A DNA stretch of 64,000 nucleotides. Origin: Argentina anserina (Eukaryota > Streptophyta > Magnoliopsida > Rosales > Rosaceae). This document shows positions 31,482 through 42,967 of this stretch, piece after piece. Numbering within the stretch: the stretch's first letter is position 1; the number at the start of each line of letters is the position of its first letter. Location of the stretch: contig NC_065877.1 in NCBI RefSeq assembly GCF_933775445.1, forward strand, positions 20,026,001 through 20,090,000, written 5' to 3'. The notes beneath the pieces are model-generated. The model was given only the letters and a program-made list of their open reading frames with translations, did not search any database and was not told the origin of the DNA. A program made the translations under genes and the position numbers.

Positions 31482-34400
31482 ATGGTCTCAACTCGCAAAC
31501 AAATCGAGGTTTCAGGTGAAGAACTTGGAGGACCATTAATTTTAGAAAAAGCTCTTCGAGAAAAGAAGAAAAAGAAAGCAATGACAGGGCAAGAAGGTAC
31601 TGATGCTAAAATTACGTTGTTGACGCAACAAATGGAGAATATGACAGTAATAATGACAAAGTTGGTTGAGGATTTTGCACGCAAATCCCAAGAACAGATT
31701 CCAGAAGATTCTAAACGGAAGACATCGAGAACTACTAAAAATGCCAAGAAAAAGGCGAATTATAGTGAAGATGACGACTCTGATGAGGAACAAGAATATG
31801 CGGATAATTCTGGTGCAGAACAAGACCACGAGAAGGAAGATAGTGCTGATAAAACTGGTAAATCCAAAACTTCCATGAACGGTCTTAAAATTGATGTCAA
31901 GATCGATATTCCGGCGTATGATGGGGTTATTAATGCGGAAAAGTTGGATAATTGGATTGATCAGTTAGAGACATATTATACTATTTAAGAGTATAATAAT
32001 CGTCAGAGGATCAACTTTGCAACATTAAAGTTGACCAAGCATGCTTTAACATGGTGGAAGGCTTTTAAAAAACGTCATAGCATAACGACTATGACGTGGA
32101 AAAGGTTTAAGCGAGCCATAAGAAAGCAGTTTTACCCTGTTGCCTTTGAAGAGGATAGATGGTTCAAGTGGCAGCATTTGAGGCAGAATTTTGGACAGTC
32201 GGTACAAGATTATGGAGCCGAGTTCCAAAATCAGGCTATGGTGCTAGATCTAGACTTAGATGACCATGAACTCCTCATGAAGTTTATCGGGGGATTGCAA
32301 GAATATATTCGCAATGAGTTGCGATTGTTCAATATTGAAGACTTTGAAGAAGTCTTGGTAATGGCAACTGCCATCGAATCCAAGAACAAGAAAGTCGACA
32401 AAAAGGAGGACAAGGGGAGTTCAAAGAAGTTTGAAGTTGGGAGTAGTAGTAATCGAAATGGGGAGCAAAGTTATGGAAAGAAGCAGACAAGGTGTGAGCA
32501 TTGCAACATGCACAATCATGCGAAAGAAACATGTTATATTCTTCATCCCGAACTTCGGGAGAAAGAAAAAGAGAGAAGAAGTAACCGAAAAGATTACAAA
32601 AAGACATTGAGTGCTCACAAGACTATAGAGATCCCTGAAATGGAGCAATACGATGCGAAGTTAACTCTCATGACCCAGAAGCTTGTTCATTTAGAAGGTC
32701 GCGAAGACTTGTTTAATGTTCGCATACAGGTGAAGCAAGATTTTATAGACACTATAGTTGATCTGGGAAGCCAAAAGAATCTCATTTCAGAGGTTTTAGT
32801 TCAGAAATTACGGTTAGCAACCACTCCTCATCCTAAACCATATCCCTTAGGATGGATACAAAAGGACGTTGAGTCACAAATCACTCGACAATGTACTTTC
32901 AAGTTTGCCATAACTAGAGAATACATTGACGAAGTAACTTGTGAGGTGGTACCATTGGATGTATGCCAAGTAATTTTTGGTAGTCCATACCTATGGGATC
33001 ATGATGCAGTGTTCTATCGACGACTTCAAAAGTATCGACTTCTGAAGAATGGAGTAGAGTACTTTATTAATGCAAGTAAAGCTTCCTTTACCAATAGTTT
33101 GATTAGTGCAAATCAAGCTAAAAGGATGGTGAATGCTTGTGGGAAGTTCGTCTTATTGGTCGTTAGACCACGAGAAGACACTCCATCTACATATGTGTTA
33201 TCTATTGTGGTGCTCACTCCTAGGCAGAAACTTGATATGGAGGAGCTGCATGCACAATTCTCAGACTTGTTTGAGGATGTCGAAGGCTTGCCACCTCATC
33301 GCCCAGTAGAGCATGAGATACAACTTATTCGAGAATCTCCATTACCTAATTTAGGTATGTATCTACATTCAGTGGAAGAAAGCGAAGAAATCAAGAGACA
33401 AGTCAATGAGCTCCTGGAGCAAGGAGTATTAACACCAAGTTGTTCCCCTTGTGGTTCACCAGTATTGTTGGTACCAAAGAAGGATGGTAGCTGGCGGATG
33501 TGTATTGATTTCCGAGCGCTCAAGAAAATCACTATCAAAAACCGGTATCCATTATTGAGGATAGATGATTTAATGGATCAACTACAATCAGCTCGTTGGT
33601 TTACTAAACTAGATTTAAAGTCTGGTTATCATCAAGTTAGAATCAAGGAAGAAGATACATGGAAAATTGCATTTAAAACCAAACAAGGTCTCTTTGAGTG
33701 GCTTGTAATGCCATTTGGTTTGTGCAATGCTCCAGCAACATTGATGCGACTTATGAACGAGGTATTGCGTCCATACATTGATGAATTTGTCATTGTATAT
33801 TTGGATGATATCTTGGTTTTCAGTCCTACTGGGGAAGAACATATGGTACATGTGGAAAAAGTGTTGGAGACATTGAGGAATTCTCATTTGATATTAAATA
33901 TGAAAAAGTGCGAGTTTGGGAAGAACTCTTTAATGTACCTTGGCTTTATTGTTGGTGAAGGAGAGTTGAAAGTTGATCCGGCTAAAGTGCAGGTTATCAC
34001 AAACTGGCCTACGCCAAGAACAGTAACTGAGGTCCGCAGCTTTATGGGAGCTTGCCAGTATCTCCGTAAGTTTATCCGTCACTTTTCTCACATTTATGGG
34101 CCGTTATTTGAATTGACTAAGGCAGGAAGAAAGTTTGAATGGTTAGATAAACATGAAGATACCTTTAGATTACTTAGAAAGAAGATCTCAGAAGCTCCGG
34201 TTTTAGCTTTGCCAAATTTGCAAAGACCATTTGAGGTCGAGACGGATGCAAGTAATTATGCCTTAGGTGGAATTCTAAAGCAAGATGGGAAGCCCGTCGA
34301 GTATTATTCTGAGACCTTCAATGCTGCAGTGCGCAATTACCCTACCTACGATAAAGAGTTGTTTGCTTTACATCAATGTGTTAAACATTGGAGATGCTAC

Positions 34401-35526
34401 CTATTAGGTAAGGAAGTTATAGTGCACTCAGACCATAAGCCTTTGCAGTACTTACAGACACAGTCAAAGTTGCAACAAGCTCGACACATGAAGTGGATGT
34501 CCTATTTGCAATAATTCAACATCATTATCAAGTATAAGAAAGGTGTTACAAACAAATTGCCAGATATCTTGTCAAGACCACCAGCACATTCGAGCTTATT
34601 GGTGGTTATGCAACTTCAACCTACAATACTTTATGATTATATAGAAAGTTATGACAATGATCCTGATTTCAAAATGTTCATTGATAAGCTACAGCATGGG
34701 AAGCCATGTCAGTTTGAGATGAAAGATGGCTTAATATTCATAGGAAAACAATTGTGCAGTCCAAACAGTGGAGACCGATTGCAGTGGATTAGGGAGGCTC
34801 ATACCTCTAGGTGTGCAGGTCACTTTGGAGTAGACAAAACCCTCCTCAATCTACAACGTTATGTTTATTGGCCCCGAATGCATGTTGATGTTTCCCGCTT
34901 TATTCAAGGTTGTGTTTTATGTAATACATCAAAACCTTCGCGAAAGTTTGGATTGTATACACCACTTCCGGTACCAAATAGGCCTTGGGACAGTATCTCA
35001 ATGGACTTCTTGGGTGGTTTACCTAAGACCACCACTGGGTTTGATTACTTATTTGTTGTAGTGGACAAATTCAATAAAATGGTGATCTTAATTCCCTGTA
35101 GGAAGACAATCTCGGGAGAAGGAGTAGCGAAATTGTTTTTTCAAAATGTTTGGAAACATTTCGGATTACCTAATTCTATCATTTCAGATCGAGATAGCAA
35201 ATTTCTTGGTCACTTTTGGAAGTCCTTATGGGGATTGATGGACACCAAGCTGAAACATAATACCGTTTTTCATCCTCAAACAGATGGTCAAACATAAGTG
35301 GTCAATCGGACCATGGTTCATCTGTTAAGAGGATATAACTCTAAGCACCCCCGTACTTGGGATGCGAGTTTGCTATATTTATAATTTGCCTTTAACAGGG
35401 CAATTCATAGTTCTACTTTAAAGTCTCCTTTTGAAGTTTGTTTGGGCTACCTACCTTTGAGTCCATTTGATATGGCTTTCTCGTTTGGTGATAAGCAAAG
35501 TGGCGAAGATGAGGGTGATAGGTTAA
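31482..35526 (+). pseudogene. Chromovirus gag-pol relic
   Basis: One continuous frame from the ATG at 31482, broken only by in-frame TAA codons (31986, 34512, 35295 and one near 35381). In order: gag (MTWKRFKRAIRKQFYPVAF), zinc knuckle CEHCNMHNHAKETC (about 32493-32534), protease with DLG where DSG or DTG is usual (about 32758), RT with FTKLDLKSGYHQVRI and YLDD (33798-33809), RNase H (VETDASNYALGG, VHSDHKPLQYL), HHCC integrase zinc finger (34799-34925) and integrase core. Without frameshifts but with several nonsense codons, it looks like a copy that died by point mutation. Confidence 0.95.
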
Positions 35527-37527
35527 AACCACCACTGGGTTTGATTACTTATTTGTTGTAGTGGACAAATTCAATAAAATGGTGATCTTAATTCCCTGTA
35601 GGAAGACAATCTCGGGAGAAGGAGCAGCGAAATTGTTTTTTCAAAATGTTTGGAAACATTTCGGATTACCTAATTCTATCATTTCAGATCGAGATAGCAA
35701 ATTTCTTGGTCACTTTTGGAAGTCCTTATGGGGATTGATGGACACCAAGCTGAAACATAATACCGTTTTTCATCCTCAAACAGATGGTCAAACATAAGTG
35801 GTCAATCGGACCATGGTTCATCTGTTAAGAGGATATAACTCTAAGCACCCCCGTACTTGGGATGCGAGTTTGCTATATTTATAATTTGCCTTTAACAGGG
35901 CAATTCATAGTTCTACTTTAAAGTCTCCTTTTGAAGTTTGTTTGGGCTACCTACCTTTGAGTCCATTTGATATGGCTTTCTCGTTTGGTGATAAGCAAAG
36001 TGGCGAAGATGAGGGTGATAGGTTAAAACCACCACTGGGTTTGATTACTTATTTGTTGTAGTGGACAAATTCAATAAAATGGTGATCTTAATTCCCTGTA
36101 GGAAGACAATCTCGGGAGAAGGAGCAGCGAAATTGTTTTTTCAAAATGTTTGGAAACATTTCGGATTACCTAATTCTATCATTTCAGATCGAGATAGCAA
36201 ATTTCTTGGTCACTTTTGGAAGTCCTTATGGGGATTGATGGACACCAAGCTGAAACATAATACCGTTTTTCATCCTCAAACAGATGGTCAAACATAAGTG
36301 GTCAATCGGACCATGGTTCATCTGTTAAGAGGATATAACTCTAAGCACCCCCGTACTTGGGATGCGAGTTTGCCATATTTAGAATTTGCCTTTAACAGGG
36401 CAATTCATAGTTCTACTTTAAAGTCTCCTTTTGAAGTTTGTTTGGGCTACCTACCTTTGAGTCCATTTGATATGGCTTTCTCGTTTGGTGATAAGCAAAG
36501 TGGCGAAGATGAGGGTGATAGGTTAAAACCACCACTGGGTTTGATTACTTATTTGTTGTAGTGGACAAATTCAATAAAATGGTGATCTTAATTCCCTGTA
36601 GGAAGACAATCTCGGGAGAAGGAGCAGCGAAATTGTTTTTTCAAAATGTTTGGAAACATTTCGGATTACCTAATTCTATCATTTCAGATCGAGATAGCAA
36701 ATTTCTTGGTCACTTTTGGAAGTCCTTATGGGGATTGATGGACACCAAGCTGAAACATAATACCGTTTTTCATCCTCAAACAGATGGTCAAACATAAGTG
36801 GTCAATCGGACCATGGTTCATCTGTTAAGAGGATATAACTCTAAGCACCCCCGTACTTGGGATGCGAGTTTGCCATATTTAGAATTTGCCTTTAACAAGG
36901 CAATTCATAGTTCTACTTTAAAGTCTCCTTTTGAAGTTTGTTTGGGCTACCTACCTTTGAGTCCATTTGATATGGCTTTCTCGTTTGGTGATAAGCAAAG
37001 TGGCGAAGATGAGGGTGATAGGTTAAAACCACCACTGGGTTTGATTACTTATTTGTTGTAGTGGACAAATTCAATAAAATGGTGATCTTAATTCCCTGTA
37101 GGAAGACAATCTCGGGAGAAGGAGCAGCGAAATTGTTTTTTCAAAATGTTTGGAAACATTTCGGATTACCTAATTCTATCATTTCAGATCGAGATAGCAA
37201 ATTTCTTGGTCACTTTTGGAAGTCCTTATGGGGATTGATGGACACCAAGCTGAAACATAATACCGTTTTTCATCCTCAAACAGATGGTCAAACATAAGTG
37301 GTCAATCGGACCATGGTTCATCTGTTAAGAGGATATAACTCTAAGCACCCCCGTACTTGGGATGCGAGTTTGCCATATTTAGAATTTGCCTTTAACAGGG
37401 CAATTCATAGTTCTACTTTAAAGTCTCCTTTTGAAGTTTGTTTGGGCTACCTACCTTTGAGTCCATTTGATATGGCTTTCTCGTTTGGTGATAAGCAAAG
37501 TGGCGAAGATGAGGGTGATAGGTTAAA
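35028..37527 (+). repeat. Five tandem 500-bp copies of integrase core
   Basis: Units begin at 35028, 35528, 36028, 36528 and 37028, each exactly 500 bp and starting ACCACCACTGGG. They cover most of the integrase catalytic core. By eye only four sites vary: 35125 (T in unit 1, C in the rest), the pair 35374/35382 (T/T in units 1-2, C/G in units 3-5) and 36898 (A only in unit 4). Since 500 is not a multiple of 3, each added unit shifts the frame. All five share TAA at the position of the catalytic glutamate. Confidence 0.97.
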
Positions 37528-38116
37528 AGCACAACGACTCTAGGAGCATATTACAAAGATTCATAAAGAAGTTGAGGAGCAGCTACAGAAGTCACAACAG
37601 CGATACAAAGCTCGACATGACAAACATAGGTTCCCACATGACTTCAAAGTAGGAGATATGGTTTGGTTAAAACTCAGTAAAGAAAGATTACATGGTGTTG
37701 GAAAGAAGTAAAAGCCAATTCGATATGGGCCATTCAAGATCTTGGAAAAGATTGGAGAAAATGCTTTTCGACTTAAGCTGCCACCATACATGCAAATGTA
37801 ATCAGTAATTAATGCTTAGTACTTAAAACCATTTGAACCATCATTAATAGATAATGATGAAGATGTTCAAGATTCTCAACTTCCCTCACTAGATGATTTG
37901 TGGTTTGAGAGAGAAGACCCATTAAAGGCAGACTGCATTCTGGAGAAGAAAATCACTACTACAAGTCGTGGTCAGACAGAATCCTACTGTATTGGCAGGA
38001 AAGGTCAATTGCCAAGCAAGTCAAAGTGATACACTAAGGAAAAGGGCATTCTCGAATTCTCTAAACTGCAGTTTTAGCATACGCAGGAGCTTCCGCTTCT
38101 TCAAAATGGGGAGCCA
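37528..38116 (+). pseudogene. Chromovirus integrase C-terminus and chromodomain-like tail
   Basis: After the repeats the sequence reads YKARHDKHRFPHDFKVGDMV and GPFKILEKIGENAFRLKLP, the usual C-terminal GPF region of gypsy integrases. Next come LPSLDDLWF and ADCILEKKITTTSRGQTESY (37929-37988) with a RKG motif, resembling the chromodomain (...RYLIRWKG...) of chromoviruses. In-frame stops lie near 37541, 37709, 37799 and 38029. A purine-rich AAAATGGGGAG (38104-38114) precedes the 3' LTR as polypurine tract. Confidence 0.85.
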
Positions 38117-38456
38117 TGATCTAGGAGCATCTCGACTAATTATCATTAAACTACTTAATTAGTTTTCAACCGTACAAAGTAATTAAACTACTTAATTAGT
38201 TTATGGTTGAAAGTAAAAGGGTTTCTACACCGGTCATATTGTACGATAGAAAACATTTTAGTTAAATTAAGCCTTCTAATTAAGGCAATCAATCATGTAT
38301 TTAAACATATCATTCATAATCAATTAGATACACACTTTACAGACAAATTTTTGTCTTGTAAATCTTTCCTTTGTCTAGCACAAAAGTCACTCTCCATAAA
38401 TGCATTAAGTTCTTTTATAATTCTTGATTAAGAGTTCCCCTAGAAACCTTTGATCA
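38117..38456 (+). repeat. Chromovirus 3' LTR
   Basis: 340 bp, TGATCTAGGAGC...TTTGATCA, partner of 31104-31439. Confidence 0.95.
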
Positions 38457-38461
38457 TCGAA

Positions 38462-39180
38462 AACAAGATAATAGATCTTCCGGAGTGCAAGCGTACAGAA
38501 GAAATGCATCGTGTCAATGATCCGAAGTATTACAAATATCATCGCCTCGTTAGTCACCCTATAGAGAAGTGTTTTGTTCTCAAGGATTTGATAATGAACC
38601 TCGCCAAGCAATGGAAGATTGAGTTGGACGTCGATAACGTTGCTGAAGTCAATTGCACTATCGTAACATTCGGGTCATGCGAGCCAGTTCCATTCCGTTT
38701 TCACCCGATGAAAGCACCGTTTTGTTTCACAAATGAAGCGCACGAACATAAGAAGACCAAATAAGTTAAAGAATGTCATCTTCCACGCCTATCCTCCAAG
38801 TTGCCCCTAATGCCGATGATGAAGGATGGATATTGGTCACCCGGAGAAGAACTCGCAAAGGTATGATGTCAAATTCACCGATTTCCCAACCAAGCCATAA
38901 GAAATCACCTCCACGACGGGAGGAGAACGGACGAGGACGTTTTGAGATGAAAGTCGTTCCATATTTGTGAAAGCCTCTTCGCTGGAACTTGTCAAAAGAA
39001 CACTTGCCTACAAAACAACCGAATGTCACTTCAATGGCCACAAGTTATGAAGTTAGCTCCAAAGAAGACGAGAAGCCTGAAGCAAGAGAAATATGTGCAA
39101 ATCAAGTGTTAAAGCAGAATGAGGCGTTGAAACAATTGGAGAGTCTACATTTCCAACTTAGCCTCTCTGACTTGATGTAA
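38462..39180 (+). pseudogene. Tat-like gag, C-terminal part
   Basis: It continues the gag frame directly from 31103. It carries the Tat gag signature LPECKRTEEMHRVNDPKYYK followed by YHRLVSHPIEKCFVLKDLI, then a stop at 38762. A second stretch (38773-39180) in another frame reads GWILVTRRRTRKGMM, a basic region. Confidence 0.85.
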
Positions 39181-39990
39181 TTGCCAAAATCAACGAGATG
39201 CACGCTTGTGGAGTTGCTTATCGACGTAGGAAAACACTCCACCAGCATGAAGGAATGTGGTGCGTGTGATGTATATTGTGATACCATTCACTTCACAGAT
39301 GATGACCTCAAATTGGGCTCTAAGCCACATAATCGGCCTCTTTTTGTGACAGGATACATGCGAGAAAGGAAGTTGAATCACATGCTCATAGACGGAGGGT
39401 CAATAGTAAATATGATGCCCAAGTCAACCATGTCTCAACTTGGCATCAACGTTGATGAGTTATCAAGGAGTCGTCTCATGATCCAAGGTTTCAACCAAGG
39501 AGGACACAGAGCGATAGGGATGATCAGACTAGACATGGACATTGGAGAGCTAAAATCAAACACCTTGTTCCATATCATCAATGCGAAGACCTCGTAGAAC
39601 TTGTTATTGGGACGACCATGGGTACATGAAAATGGCATCGTGCCATCCACTTTGCACCAATGCTTCAAGTTCTATCACGGAGGTGTGAAAACCGTGGTAG
39701 AAGATACCAAACCATTCACAGAAGCTGAATCATACTTCGCGGATTCCAAATTCTACACAAATGAGGAGTCAATGAAGGAAGTCCTTCTAGTCGGAGTACC
39801 CTCTACGGGGAAAGCCGCTAAAGTTAGGGAGAATGATGCCAAATCAAAAGACATTGAGCTTCATGGTGAAGTGTCGCAAAAAGTCTCATCTGAAGTGGCA
39901 ACATCGTCTGCAAAAAGAAAAGTCAGCCATACCTTTCCTGTCCTTCGCTATGTGTGGGGACAAAGTCACAAGAGTGCCCACGAAAATTAG
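39181..39990 (+). pseudogene. Tat-like aspartic protease region
   Basis: The motif LIDGGSIVNMMPKSTMSQLG (about 39387-39446) is the retropepsin-like site in the DGGS form common in Tat polyproteins. ILLGRPWVHE-type sequence follows at 39601. One stop (39595-39597) lies between them, and a frame change follows near 39960-40020. Confidence 0.8.
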
Positions 39991-40512
39991 AAGAAGATAA
40001 TCTACAATTGTTGAGGGAGGAGTCAACATTGCCATTAATAAAGGTCAGCAACAAAAATCCCACGAAGCAGCCACTAAAGGGGTTTGTCAAACCAATTCAA
40101 GAAAAGATGGAACATGGATCGCTGCCCAAGAAAAGAACAAGTGAAGGGTTCGATCCTAACGCATACAAGCTGTTAGAAAAGGCCAGATACGACTTTGGTT
40201 CATCAAGCAAAAAAGGACGACCAAGCTGCAGCAAAGATGGCGCATGAGCTCGATGAGTCACAAAAGATGGTAAGAGAGTAAGGGATAATAATTGATTCTT
40301 CTAAAGCTGGTCTCGGTTTCACTTCAAGCAAGCCAATCAGAATTTCAGAAAGGAGAAGGGCGGAGCGAGCCAATGTGCAACATATCAGTGTCGAGGTAGT
40401 TGAAGAGAAGAGTCAAGAGGTTCAATAAACCCCTTGCATTTCGTCGTTCGATTGCATTCATCCAGTTTCTCAAAAAGCAACATCTAAACGTATTAAAGGA
40501 TCAATCACAAAG

Positions 40513-41850
40513 GTGTCGGTGTTTGACCGTGTGAACGTGATAGCAAGTAGAGGTTCAATCTTCAATCGCATCGGTAGTACAACCACTTGGCCTTCCGTGT
40601 TCAAAAGGATGTCAAGTTCAGTTAAAGATAAGAGAGAGTCAAACCTCATTCCACGAAAGCCTGCATTGAAAATGATCCAAGCACCTAAGGAACGACAAAT
40701 ATGCAAGAGAAAAATGACTTGTAGTCGAGCAGAGATCAAAGAAATCCGAAGTCTTATCCAGTCACGCATGAAGAGGCATTGTGTGTTGGAAGTGGATTCC
40801 ACGGATAAACTCAAAGTGAGGCAACATACCATCATATTCACTAGCCAAAAAGGAGATAGCAACCTCGATAATGGCGGTGAGGATGACATTGTCCAAACCT
40901 CTTACCATGTCACGGTGGCGGAAGCAGATGCCGTAGAGAAAGACGATCATGAAGATTTTGAAATTGAAGTAGACGAAGATCCTCCAGAACTTGAAGACGG
41001 GGGGCAAGCCACTATGGACGAACTTAAGAAGATTAACTTGGCAACATGGGAAGACCCAAGACCTATTTTTGTGAGTGGGTCTTTAAGTTCCGAAGAAGAA
41101 AAAGAATGTCTTGATCTGTTGCTCGAGTACAATGATGTCTTTGCTTGGACGTACGAAGAAATGTCCGGCCTGGATCCAAAGGTAGCGGTTCATCGACTTG
41201 CTGTCAAACCAGAGGCTCGGCCAACCAAGCAAACACAAAGACGCTTTCGAACAGAACATATTCCTCAAATTGAAGCATAAGTTGATAAGTTGATTGTCGC
41301 AGGCTTCATTAGAGAGGTTCAGTATCTTAAGTGGATCGCAAACATTGTTCCTGTCAAAAAGAAGAACAGACAAATTTGTGTAGTTTTTCGTGACTTAAAT
41401 GAGGCCTATCCAAAAGATGATTTCCCTCTGCCAATGATAGAGCTCATGGTGGATGCGACAACCGGGCATGAGGTTTTGTCATTCATGGATGGATCATCAG
41501 GTTACAACCAGATAAGGATGGCCTTAGAGGATGAGGAACTCACTGCATTTCGAACTCCCAAAGGAATTTATTGCTATAAGGTCATGTCATTCGGGTTTAA
41601 AAATGCCGGTGCAACGTACCAACGCGCTATGCAGAAAATTTTCGGTGACATGCTGCACAAGTATGTCAAATGCTATGTTGATGATTTGGTTGTCAAAACA
41701 AAGAAAAGAATTGATCACCTACAAGATCTACGAAGAGTGTTCGACAGGTTACGCAAATACCAGTTAAAAATGAATCCCTTGAAGTCTGCATTCGGCGTCA
41801 GTTCTGGAAAATTTCTTGGATTCATCGTGAACACCGAGGCATTGAGGTAG
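40513..41850 (+). pseudogene. Tat-like reverse transcriptase
   Basis: A linker with LLLEYNDVFAWTYEEMSGLD precedes the RT palm and fingers. One TAA at 41278 splits the frame. Motifs VFRDLNEAYPKDDFPLP, FMDGSSGYNQIRM, MSFGFKNAGATYQRAM and the YVDD active site (41674-41685) are present. The frame ends at a stop at 41848-41850 just after the FLGFIV thumb block. Confidence 0.92.
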
Positions 41851-42400
41851 ACCAATCGAAAATTAAAGCCATCCATGAAATGCCAGAGCCAAGAAATGTG
41901 CGCGAGTTGAAAAGCCTCCAAGGACGACTTGCCTTCATCAGACGGTTCAAAAATCAAACCTGGCGGGCCGTTGCCAACCATTCAGTCGACTCATGAAGAA
42001 AGATGTTCTATTTATATGCGATGAAGCTTGTCGCAATGCCTTTGAGATCATAAAGAGATACCTGGTGAATCCTCCGGTGTTGGGTGCACCTATCGTCGGG
42101 AAACCTCTAATCCTTTACATCGCGGCTCAAGAGAGATCACTTGCCCAAGAAAATGAAGCCAAAAAAGAGAAAGCCTTGTACTACTTAAGTCGGACCCTCA
42201 CTTGACATGAGCTAAATTATCCGCCGATAGAGAAGATGTATCTTGCACTCGTCTTTGCCATTCAAAAATTGAGGCATTACATGTAAGCTTACACAATGCA
42301 CTTGGTGGCGCGATCTGATCCAGTTAAGTTCATATTATCTAAACCAGTTCTAACCGGGTGCATGGCTAAGTGGGCATTATTATTGAACTAATACGACATC
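41851..42400 (+). pseudogene. Tat-like first RNase H relic
   Basis: Legible pieces: DEACRNAFEIIKRYLVNPPV, LILYIAAQERSLAQENE, YYLSRTLT, YPPIEKMYLALVFAIQKLRH. The usual GALLAQE block is shortened, so a few residues are deleted. Stops and frame changes are present. Confidence 0.8.
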
Positions 42401-42406
42401 GTATAT

Positions 42407-42955
42407 GTGCCCGCTAAAGTAGTGAAAGGACAGGCGTTGGCCAACTTCCTGGCAGACCACCATATTCCAGCGGATTGGGAAATCTCAGATGAATTCCCGA
42501 ACGAGGAAGTCTTCCTTGCAGAGGTCCTCCCTACTTGGAAGATGTTTTTCGATGGCTCATCTAGGGAAAACGAAGCAGAGGCTGGTGTTATCTTTGTCTT
42601 TCCACAAAAACAGATACTGCCATATTCTTTCACTCTTGGGGAACTATGCTCCAGCAATGTCGCAGAGTACCAAGCGTTGATCATGGGATTGCAAAGAACG
42701 TTATACATTGAAATCCAAAGTCTCGAAGTGTATAGGGACTCGAAGTTGGTGATTGATCAACTGCTCACTAATTACGAGGTCAAGAAGGAAGATTTGGTAT
42801 CTTATTTCCAACTCGCCACACAACTCTTGAAGGGATTTGATAATGTTACACTCATACATATTCCACGAAAAGAAAATCAAATGACAGATGCATTGACAAA
42901 CTTGCCAGCGACCTTGGCATTGTCTGGAGACGAAATTTTGGACATCCCAATTTGA
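42407..42955 (+). pseudogene. Tat-like second (plant-type) RNase H
   Basis: The intact block MFFDGSSRENEAEAGVIFV, NVAEYQALIMGLQ, VYRDSKLVIDQL and HIPRKENQMTDALTNL shows the D-E-D-D catalytic set of the archaeal/plant-type RNase H. This extra domain next to the retroviral-type RNase H is diagnostic of the Tat lineage. This segment itself is open. Confidence 0.9.
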
Positions 42956-42967
42956 CAAAGGTGGGTT

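Larger units (their letters stand above)
31104..38456 (+). mobile_element. Chromovirus (Ty3/gypsy) nested in Tat gag
   Basis: LTRs of 336 and 340 bp (31104-31439, 38117-38456) with TGATC...GATCA ends and a perfect TSD TCGAA (31099-31103, 38457-38461). The interrupted Tat gag frame is continuous across the empty site. The interior has gag, protease, RT, RNase H, integrase and a chromodomain-like tail, all plus strand. The LTRs differ at roughly 4-5 percent of positions by eye, so the insertion is moderately old. The interior is lengthened by a five-fold 500-bp repeat of integrase. Confidence 0.97.

Noticed and set aside
35028..37527. CRISPR-like or multigene array
   Set aside because: The units are contiguous 500-bp integrase copies without spacers in a plant retrotransposon; the separate short ORFs are pieces of one dead gene.
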